Shown: piece by piece, positions 14,166 through 20,453 of the stretch
How the letters are laid out: every line of letters begins with the position of its first letter
Numbering within the stretch: the first letter of the stretch is position 1
Assembly: GCA_013416795.1 (NCBI GenBank)
Contig: RQSC01001236.1
Location: forward strand, 94,094 to 114,546
Length of the DNA: 20,453 nt
Reading direction: 5' to 3'
From: Prasinococcaceae sp. CCMP 1430
Taxonomy: Eukaryota > Prasinodermophyta > Palmophyllophyceae > Prasinococcales > Prasinococcaceae
Notes under the pieces: generated by a model
Told to the model about the DNA's origin: nothing
The model's database searches: none
The model's input: the letters and a program-made list of their open reading frames with translations, nothing else
Made by a program: the position numbers and the translations under genes

Positions 14166-16217
14166 TCATGCCGGGAGGCCCGCCAGCGAACGCAGGAGCA
14201 GGACGAAGGGGGGGTAGCTCACGAGCGCCACGGCCAGCGCTCCGCCGATAGCGAAGGTCGCCGCGGAGAACGCGCTCGCGTCCCGCTCTCCGAGCGCCGC
14301 CAGGCCAGCAGTCCCAGCACCGTGGCTAGAGCCCCCTGAGGCGATTCCCCGGGCCGCCGGGGAGTGGATGCCCAGCGCAGTGAGGAGCGGGGGCAGCACG
14401 CTTAGACCGAGCGTGCCGGAGATGACGCATGCCGCCGCCGCAAGCGCGGTCGGTGCTTCAAGCTTGGCGGCGATGACCACAGCCAGGCCCGACGTAATAT
14501 TTTTGCTGAGGCTCGCCATTGCGAGGGGCTCCGACAGCCCGAACGCACGCGCGAGCAAGGCACCGACGGCCATGCCCAGCGGAACCGCGGTCAGCAACCC
14601 AGCCGCCAGCGGTGCCACAGCACGCGCGAGCGCGCGGCGGTTGGCCGACACCTTCAGCGCGCAGCTCACGATGGAGGCGGGGACGAGCGAGAGAAGGATC
14701 GCGCCCGTCCCCGCCTGGTAGGCGATCACTGCGTCCGTTCCCCGCGCTGCCGCCAGCCCCAACCCAATGACTAGGCCCGCGGTCACCGTAGGGAACATTC
14801 CAGCCCTCTGCAACGACGCAGGCACCCTCTCCGCGAGTCTGTACGCTGCGATTGTGGCGAGCAGCCCTGCGGCGACCTCCACCACCACCGCTGGGCAGCC
14901 CACTGCGAAGCCGCCAGCAGCGCACGCGACACCTGCCAGCGACGCGCTTCGCAGCGAGCACACGCGGTCGAGCAGCGCAATGGCCGCCACCCCGGAGGAC
15001 GAGCTGGAAGCAGAGGCGGCATCATCGGCGGTCACGCGCGGGATCCCGCCGTCGCTTGCGGGCTGGGGCACCCCACGCGAGGAGAGGCGCTCCGCCGCGG
15101 CTGCGGCCCAGCCTGCCCCGACCGCTACGAGGAGCCACCCGACCACGGCCGCGGCGACCGCGCGCGCCAGCTCGCCGCCGCTGGGCAGTCCCCCCGCGAA
15201 CAGGCTTGTCACGTACGGCACGAAGATGAATCCCACGAAGCGATCCAGCATGCGCTCCGCGGGCGCGAGAGCCCTGGTGGCGGCGTCCCTCAGATGCGCG
15301 GGCGCGCAGAGCAGCGCGGCAGTGAGTGCGACGAGGCCCGCGACGGCCGGCGGCACGTCCGCGCCGAGCGGCGGCATCGCGAGCAGCGCCGCCGCGCCGT
15401 GTGCCGCTGCAGAGAGCGCACAGATTCCCACGGCTGCTCCCAGCAACTCGCTGGGACCCGCCGCCCCCCCATCCTCCCGCTGTCGCACCCCCTTCCCCTC
15501 CGCCGCGGCGCAGCGAGCGGCGGCTGAACGCACCGGCCGCGCGCGCCCCGTCACGCCGACGCCTGGTGCGCCGCTGCTCGCCCTCACGAACGAGCTGGGC
15601 GGGGCTGCCAATCCAGTCGAGCCCCCAAGCGACGAAAGTTCGGTCAGACTGCGAGATCGGCGGTGCTCTCGCAAGGTGCCGCTCGCGCGAGCTCTCACGT
15701 CCGTATGTGATGACGTGCGTGGCCGCGCGGGCACCTGCTGCGGCGTGCCACCGCGCGACGAGCCACGCGAGCGCGGCGTACTGCGCTGCGAGGGCGACGA
15801 CGACCCTGTGGGCGTCGACGTGGGGGAGGAGCGCATGTCTCCGAAGGTCTGGCGCACCCAAAGCAGCACTTCCTGCGCGGCAGCGTGCGCACCGGCCTCG
15901 GTGGCGAACGCGCCGTGCCCTGTCACCATGGGGCTCGTATCGACCTTTGCAGCAGCCGCGCGGCGGTCGCGCGCGCTCCGCCGACGCACGTGCCCCACAG
16001 TGGCCACCTTCGTCGCCCCGGGCATTCTCCGTGTCCTTTCGTGCAGTGATCCCAGCGGCGCGCAGTAGTCCTTGTCCACCGCCACGAAGAGCTTAGGCTT
16101 GCTCGTGCTCACGTGGCTGCGCCCTGGCGCGAGTGCCCACGCCATGCGGAACGGATACCCAACACATGCCAGACCCCACACATTTGTTGAGCAGTCGGCG
16201 CAGGACATGCCGATCAC
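14166..16217 (-). CDS. LrgA/LrgB-fusion membrane protein, PLGG1-like; start uncertain
   Basis: The C-terminal half is a clear LrgB/CidB domain (residues ~425-680 counted from 16217): GLVIGLGLAAARGTDAVIAY, SLSKNITSGLAVVIAAKL, then ARGIASGGSSHGAGTAGLA and AFSAATFAIGGA. Residues ~255-375 are hydrophobic and LrgA-like (DVPPAVAGLVAL, FVGFIFVPYVTSLFAG). In plants this fusion is PLGG1, the inner-envelope glycolate/glycerate translocator of photorespiration, so an organellar carrier role is inferred. Ahead of it lies an unusual ~190-residue Ser/Thr/Pro/Arg-rich region (~60-250, for example STPTGSSSPSQRSTPRSRGS). The frame opens at GTG 16217, next to an N at 16219. ATGs at 16208, 16145 and 16025 are alternative starts. 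I see no convincing signal or transit peptide, so targeting is undetermined. The gene is divergent from the YdjM-like gene. Confidence 0.82.
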   Translation of the reverse strand: MIGMSCADCSTNVWGLACVGYPFRMAWALAPGRSHVSTSKPKLFVAVDKDYCAPLGSLHERTRRMPGATKVATVGHVRRRSARDRRAAAAKVDTSPMVTGHGAFATEAGAHAAAQEVLLWVRQTFGDMRSSPTSTPTGSSSPSQRSTPRSRGSSRGGTPQQVPARPRTSSHTDVRARASGTLREHRRSRSLTELSSLGGSTGLAAPPSSFVRASSGAPGVGVTGRARPVRSAAARCAAAEGKGVRQREDGGAAGPSELLGAAVGICALSAAAHGAAALLAMPPLGADVPPAVAGLVALTAALLCAPAHLRDAATRALAPAERMLDRFVGFIFVPYVTSLFAGGLPSGGELARAVAAAVVGWLLVAVGAGWAAAAAERLSSRGVPQPASDGGIPRVTADDAASASSSSSGVAAIALLDRVCSLRSASLAGVACAAGGFAVGCPAVVVEVAAGLLATIAAYRLAERVPASLQRAGMFPTVTAGLVIGLGLAAARGTDAVIAYQAGTGAILLSLVPASIVSCALKVSANRRALARAVAPLAAGLLTAVPLGMAVGALLARAFGLSEPLAMASLSKNITSGLAVVIAAKLEAPTALAAAACVISGTLGLSVLPPLLTALGIHSPAARGIASGGSSHGAGTAGLAALGERDASAFSAATFAIGGALAVALVSYPPFVLLLRSLAGLPA

Positions 16218-16218
16218 C

Positions 16219-16219
16219 N
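16219..16219. other. Undetermined base (N)
   Basis: A second single N lies exactly at the 5' edge of the PLGG1-like reading frame. It may hide additional upstream coding sequence or a frameshift, and leaves the start of that gene open. Confidence 0.9.
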
Positions 16220-16346
16220 GCCTGGTGCTGCATCAGCGCAGCGAGCATGCCCTGCGCGAGCTCGGGAGGCCACTTCCTCCGTGGAGGTGGGTGGGTCGGG
16301 TGGGTGGAAGGGGCCGCGCGCGCGCGCCGCGTGCGGGCGCGCCAGG

Positions 16347-17402
16347 ATGCCGCCTGGAGGGGTGCACCTGGCGGTGGGCACGACGCTCGCGCGCCTGCTG
16401 CCGGACAAGGCAATGCTCGGCGGCGACGCGCGGGCGCTCTCGTGGCTGGGCAAGAGCGCACAAGCCGGGGACCCCGTCTCGCGGCGGTGCGCGCTCGCCG
16501 CTCGGCTGGGGTTCGTGGTCGGCTCGATTCTGCCGGACGCGGACCTGCTCGGCTGCGTGGCGGCCGTTGCGGTCACAGGCGACCGGCGGTGGATAGACAT
16601 CCTGCACAGAAAAGCGACACACTCGCTCCCGCTCATCGCCGCCATCGCGGTGTACGCGCACAAGGCTGCTTGCTGGAGCCGCGCCAGGGCAGAGGGGACG
16701 GGAGCGGCCCGGCACGCCGCCGAGGGGCCGCAGCCGCAGTGCCAGCTGGGCACGCGCCAGGACGAGCCGGAGGCGGCCGCGCGAGGCTGGCTCGCCCCGT
16801 ATGTGCGGACGCGCGCGGAGGCCGCTCGCCTCTGTTTCGGCGCGGCCTGTGGTGCCTTCGTGCACGTGCTGCTGGACCTGTTCTACCTCCAGCCGTTCTC
16901 GCCGCTGTGGCCCTACCCGGCGACGTACGGGCCGCTCATTGGCCCCACGGCCGCCGAGATCGACGCGTTCGGGGGGGACGCGTGGAAGTGGATAACGTGG
17001 CTGGACTTCCTCAGCGACGCTCTGCTCTTCACCCTGCCCATGCTTATCATCTGCCGCGTGTACTCGCTGCACAAGGAAGTCTACCGGTCTTTGTTGGTGT
17101 TCGCGCTTGCGCAGCTGGCCGTGCTGGCCCTCTTCGCCCCGCTGCTCGACGACGTGCGGGTTGGCCACGAGGACTTCGTCTTCTACCTTCACATTCCGGG
17201 CGTCGTATGGATGGTCTTTTGCGACGCGAGCCCGCTCCTGCTGCGGCACGCGGTCGTCCGAGCAGTGAGCAGCGATTCGGGCCCCGAGGACTCCGACACG
17301 TCGACGTATGAGAACGAGTGCGCGCAGGACTGCTCGCGCAGTCCGAGCCCCCACGAACTCGGTGGCGAGGGCGCCAGCAGCGGCTACAAGAAGCTCGAAT
17401 GA
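16347..17402 (+). CDS. YdjM-family membrane-bound metal-dependent hydrolase-like protein
   Basis: The 351-residue intronless protein matches the YdjM/DUF457 family (LexA-regulated, membrane-bound putative metal-dependent hydrolases), best known from bacteria and archaea. The key motifs occur in family order: VHLAVG near residue 7 (H7), GSILPDADLL at 59-68 (D64, D66), DILHRKATHSLPL at 84-95 (H87, H92), and GAFVHVLLDLFYLQPFSPLWPY at 169-190 (H173, D177). Hydrophobic segments at ~53-77, 93-110, 163-181, 216-238, 248-267 and 283-300 suggest several membrane passes. Residues ~110-150 are a polar insert and the last ~45 are a Ser/Glu/Asp-rich tail. The biochemical role is unknown even for bacterial members. 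The ATG at 16347 keeps H7 near the N-terminus, as in the family. The gene converges on RPN1. Confidence 0.75.
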   Translation: MPPGGVHLAVGTTLARLLPDKAMLGGDARALSWLGKSAQAGDPVSRRCALAARLGFVVGSILPDADLLGCVAAVAVTGDRRWIDILHRKATHSLPLIAAIAVYAHKAACWSRARAEGTGAARHAAEGPQPQCQLGTRQDEPEAAARGWLAPYVRTRAEAARLCFGAACGAFVHVLLDLFYLQPFSPLWPYPATYGPLIGPTAAEIDAFGGDAWKWITWLDFLSDALLFTLPMLIICRVYSLHKEVYRSLLVFALAQLAVLALFAPLLDDVRVGHEDFVFYLHIPGVVWMVFCDASPLLLRHAVVRAVSSDSGPEDSDTSTYENECAQDCSRSPSPHELGGEGASSGYKKLE

Positions 17403-17598
17403 GCACGCCGCGCGCCTCACGTACCATGGCTTGGTCCATCGCGTCGAACTATTTGCTCCGCTCTCAGTGCATGCCTAGTGCACACGTCTGTACGGGGTAC
17501 CTAGGCACCTCGTCTTAAGACCAATTTTTTTGTTGTGCAGACCAGGCCGGGCAAGAGTGTTTTACAACGAGCCGCAGCGACGCGGACTCGTGGGGTCG

Positions 17599-20406
17599 CT
17601 ACTTGCCAGGCTCGGGCTCCACGTAGTCCGGGTTCGGCTTCAGGATGACGATGCCCTCCAGCGCGGACGTGAGCGCGATGTACTTCTCGCTGGCCAGCTC
17701 CGCGCGGTCGCCGGCGCCCAGGAGCACGGGCGTGGTGTGGGTCTGGAAGCCCGTGATGCTCTTGGGTTTGCCCGCCTGGCCGACGACGTCCACGGCCTGT
17801 CCCACTCGCACGGGCACCGGCAGCGGCGAGCCCTCCTCGTCCACGGTCACGAGCATGCGCGGCGCCATGCTCGAAAAAAGAGAGTACAGGAGGTAGTGCT
17901 GCTTTCCGCCAATGGTCGCCTTGACGTCGAGCGCCGCGAAGAGCGTCACCAGCAGGCCGGCGAAGGCTGCGGGGCAAAGCTGCGACGGCGAGCGGTACGG
18001 CGAGAGCGTGACGAGCCCCTTCCCCGCGTGGCACAGCCCCTGCGCAACGCGCACCATGAAGAGCGCGGCGCTGTCCTTGTAGTAGTAGCTGCTGAGGTTG
18101 CGCAGCATGCCCGCGATGCGCGCGTTGTTCGTGCCCGCCGAGATGATGCCGAGGGAAAGAATCGCCCCCTGCGCCGTCTCGGCGTCGGCGTCGTGCGTCA
18201 GCCTGCTCAACATGTCCGCGATGGTCATCTGCGGATTTGACACGGACAGCAGGGCGAGCGATAGCGGCACCGCCCGACGCAGGTTCGTCTCGCCGTACTG
18301 CAGCAAATGCTCGAGCGCGCGCACCGACATGGCGCTGCCCAGCTCCTCGCCCAGCGCCACCATGGCCACGCCCAGGCACGCAACGGCCTGGTGCCAAATC
18401 GGCTCCTCCTCCTTGCCCTCAGCGGCGGCGGCATCGTCCCCCTCCGCCTTCTCCTCGGCCTCGGCACCCAGGTGCTCCGAGCACATGTGCAACAGCTGCT
18501 GGACGCGCAGCACGGAACCCGAGCCAGCGTAGGCGCACACCTCCAGCGTCACCACGCACAGCTTGCTCACAGCCGCGTCGAGGACCTTCGCGACCTCCAC
18601 CGACGGCTCGACGGCTTCCTGCTTGTTGAGGAAAACCAGGCCCAGGCCCAGGCACATGAAGCGGGCGGCGGGTTGCGCCAGCTCCTCCGACGTGCGGCCC
18701 ATCAGCGCCTCGCAGATGGCGCCCGCCACCTCCTGATTGCAGCTGCCCACGTAGACCATGCCCAGGCTGAGCGCTGCCATGCTCGCGGCCTCCATGCTCA
18801 GGCCGTCCTCGTTGAGCGTGTCGCACAGCAGCTCGTGGACCTCCTCCTTGCAGCAGCCCGCGTACGCCAGGCCCAAGCCCATAATCGCGCACGAGCGCAC
18901 GTCGGCGTTCTCGTTCCCCACGGAGTCGCTCAGAAGGGCAAACGCGGGATCGCACTCGTTGCGAACGCCCGTGTTCACCACGCCCACCGCGAGCAGCGCG
19001 CCCGCCACCACATGCGGGTCGGACGAGTACAGGTACTTGTCGATCTGCGGCAGGCCGCCGTCGACGTCCCACAGCGTGATCGCGCCCAGCGACGCCGCCG
19101 CGGCGATCTTGCCGTGGTCCTTGTTCTTGTAGAGCCAGCTGACAGTGCTGCCCGAGCTGGACTCGGGGGGTGGCGCGGTCATGAGCTTGTCCGAGCCGAA
19201 GCCGGCGTTTACGAACGCGTTGACGTAGGTCGCCGCGAGGTTGGCGCGCGCACTGTCGACCGTCGCCGCGGTGGGCTGGCGACCGTCGATCAAGTGCGCC
19301 TTGTAGATGTCCTCGGGCGTCTTGGCCTCCATGACGTCCAGATCGCGAGCGAGCGCGAGGTACGTCTCCGAAAGGCGCGCGTTGCCGACGGCCTCCGCGA
19401 GCGTCTCGCACTCGTCGTCGTCTAGCTCCTCCTCCTCGCTGAGGTCGAGCGCCGCCCCCTGCCTGCCCAGAATGTGTGCGAGCTGCTTGCGCCCGAGGGC
19501 GTCCGGGCACGCGAGGAAGACCGCGCGCATGCGCTCAGGCTCGTTCATGCGCAGCGCCAGGCGCAGGGCGTCATCCCACACCTTGTACGCCATGTAGATG
19601 TCGTACGCCACCGCCAGGCAGAGCGTGTCGTCCGGCTCTGCGAGGTAGGCAGACATCGACGCGAGGTACAGGCAGGCACGCCCGTACGAGTGCTCGGTGA
19701 CGAACTCCTTCACGAGCTCCAGCTGTTCAACCTCGACGAGCAGATCCACGGCGTCGGGTTCGGCGTAGTGCTCCATGTTGAAGGGCACGATCTGGCGGAC
19801 CAGGTGCATCAGGTCCTCCTTGGAGATGAGCCCCGTCGACACCGGCGGCAGCGCATCGGCGTCTGCCTCTTTCTCCTCCGTCTTGACGGCCTCCTTTTCC
19901 TCGGCGGAGTGCTGGGCGTAAGCGGCGGCGACCTCGCCGGAGAGGTTGCGCACGTACTCGTGTCCCCAGCCACCCAGGTCCTCCTTGTCTCCCAGCAGCT
20001 TGAAGCGCAGGCTCTCCAGCGTGCCCTCCTCGGCCATGGTCATGGCGAGCACGCTCATCACGTCGGCAAGCGGCGCGCGCAGGGCGTCGGACTCGGGCGT
20101 CCGCAGAAACAGCTTCTTGAGCGCGCCATAGTGCGGCCGCAGGAACTTGAGAGGCTTGGGCACCGCCGTCATGCTGCTCGTGGCGCTCGCGATGGACGTG
20201 CGCATCATATCGAGCGCGCTCTTGCGCACCTCGGCGCCCTCGGCGTCGCCCGTGAGGCGCTCGACCATGAGCTCCAGATCCGCCTTGAGCTTGGCGTCCT
20301 CCTCGCTGAGCTCGGGCTCTTCATCCTTGTCGCCCTTCTTCTTCTTCTTGTCCGCAGCCTTGGCGCCGCTCGGCGCGGCCGGCGCTGCCGGCGCGTTTGG
20401 TGCCAT
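17599..20406 (-). CDS. RPN1: 26S proteasome regulatory subunit RPN1 (PSMD2)
   Basis: The full-length 935-residue protein is the base subunit of the 19S regulatory particle that docks ubiquitin-like shuttle factors and UBP6. The N-terminus is Ala/Pro-rich followed by a Lys-rich stretch (KAADKKKKKGDKDEE), then SEEDAKLKADLELMVERL and PLKFLRPHYG, both typical of RPN1. Proteasome/cyclosome repeats begin near residue 430 (HGKIAAAASLGAITLWD) and include IMGLGLAYAGCCKEEV, ALSLGMVYVGSCNQEV and CLGLGLVFLNKQEA. An acidic insert with GDDAAAAEGKEEE lies near residue 655. The C-terminal domain has SITGFQTHTTPVLLGAGDRAEL and ends in NPDYVEPEPGK. Length is close to yeast (993) and human (908). No intron is needed. 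The ATG at 20406 was chosen over the in-frame GTG at 20409. Confidence 0.97.
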   Translation of the reverse strand: MAPNAPAAPAAPSGAKAADKKKKKGDKDEEPELSEEDAKLKADLELMVERLTGDAEGAEVRKSALDMMRTSIASATSSMTAVPKPLKFLRPHYGALKKLFLRTPESDALRAPLADVMSVLAMTMAEEGTLESLRFKLLGDKEDLGGWGHEYVRNLSGEVAAAYAQHSAEEKEAVKTEEKEADADALPPVSTGLISKEDLMHLVRQIVPFNMEHYAEPDAVDLLVEVEQLELVKEFVTEHSYGRACLYLASMSAYLAEPDDTLCLAVAYDIYMAYKVWDDALRLALRMNEPERMRAVFLACPDALGRKQLAHILGRQGAALDLSEEEELDDDECETLAEAVGNARLSETYLALARDLDVMEAKTPEDIYKAHLIDGRQPTAATVDSARANLAATYVNAFVNAGFGSDKLMTAPPPESSSGSTVSWLYKNKDHGKIAAAASLGAITLWDVDGGLPQIDKYLYSSDPHVVAGALLAVGVVNTGVRNECDPAFALLSDSVGNENADVRSCAIMGLGLAYAGCCKEEVHELLCDTLNEDGLSMEAASMAALSLGMVYVGSCNQEVAGAICEALMGRTSEELAQPAARFMCLGLGLVFLNKQEAVEPSVEVAKVLDAAVSKLCVVTLEVCAYAGSGSVLRVQQLLHMCSEHLGAEAEEKAEGDDAAAAEGKEEEPIWHQAVACLGVAMVALGEELGSAMSVRALEHLLQYGETNLRRAVPLSLALLSVSNPQMTIADMLSRLTHDADAETAQGAILSLGIISAGTNNARIAGMLRNLSSYYYKDSAALFMVRVAQGLCHAGKGLVTLSPYRSPSQLCPAAFAGLLVTLFAALDVKATIGGKQHYLLYSLFSSMAPRMLVTVDEEGSPLPVPVRVGQAVDVVGQAGKPKSITGFQTHTTPVLLGAGDRAELASEKYIALTSALEGIVILKPNPDYVEPEPGK

Positions 20407-20453
20407 CACTCCCCGCCGGCGCCGGCGCCCGCCACCGGGCGGCCGCGCGCTCG

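Noticed and set aside
14767-16068. Plus-strand 433-codon open frame opposite the PLGG1-like gene
   Set aside because: Antisense shadow: it is Ala/Pro/Ser-rich with no domain, while the minus strand carries the LrgB motifs and membrane helices.
17562-17566. TGTAA on the minus strand 33 bases after the RPN1 stop, like the green-algal polyadenylation signal
   Set aside because: A single five-base match, not repeated after the other genes, is too weak to support.

Overview
This window reads as nuclear DNA of a GC-rich, gene-dense unicellular eukaryote. Several genes are typically eukaryotic: RPN1 of the 26S proteasome, a Nopp140/SRP40 nucleolar protein, an ER-type DnaJ protein with DUF1977, DMC1, and a ciliary central-pair protein. 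Short GT-AG introns (97 to 250 bases) can be placed in four genes. The CFAP119-type gene implies a motile cilium, DMC1 implies meiosis, and the LrgA/LrgB fusion resembling plastid glycolate/glycerate translocators suggests a photosynthetic organism. A GC-rich microalga such as a haptophyte (Pavlovales-like) or a pelagophyte-type stramenopile would fit, but nothing seen here fixes the taxon.

Layout, left to right: CFAP119-like (+, 162-1230) converges on a DNAJB12/14-like gene (-, 1393-~2742). A divergent GC-repeat-rich promoter separates that from SRP40/Nopp140 (+, 2815-3996), which converges on a 2OG-Fe(II) prolyl-4-hydroxylase-like gene (-, 4153-5288, three exons). After a second divergent spacer come a DOT1-like SAM methyltransferase (+, 6183-7105, two exons) and, converging on it, an ankyrin/RING-like/2OG-oxygenase fusion (-, 7175-9220). 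A third divergent promoter leads to intronless DMC1 (+, 9511-10566), which converges on an SLC22A18-like MFS transporter (-, 10996-12541, three exons). Then follow a Maf/ASMTL-type nucleotide pyrophosphatase lacking a visible first exon (-, 13082-~13684), a PLGG1-like LrgA/LrgB membrane protein (-, 14166-~16217), a YdjM-type membrane metal-hydrolase-like gene (+, 16347-17402) and RPN1 (-, 17599-20406).

Most genes are unrelated housekeeping functions, so there is no operon-like pathway. What stands out is architecture: near-perfect alternation of convergent and divergent neighbours with short spacers, and two different 2OG-Fe(II) oxygenases on either side of a SAM methyltransferase, each sharing a divergent promoter region with its neighbour. 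Two single N positions (13851 and 16219) mark unresolved assembly points near the missing Maf 5' end and the PLGG1-like 5' end.

The candidates most worth a second look are the ankyrin/RING-like/2OG-oxygenase protein, the bacterial-type YdjM gene in a eukaryotic genome, the DMC1 with a shortened L2 region, and the long Ser/Thr/Pro-rich N-terminus of the LrgA/LrgB protein. I found no clear mobile element, CRISPR array, rRNA or tRNA.
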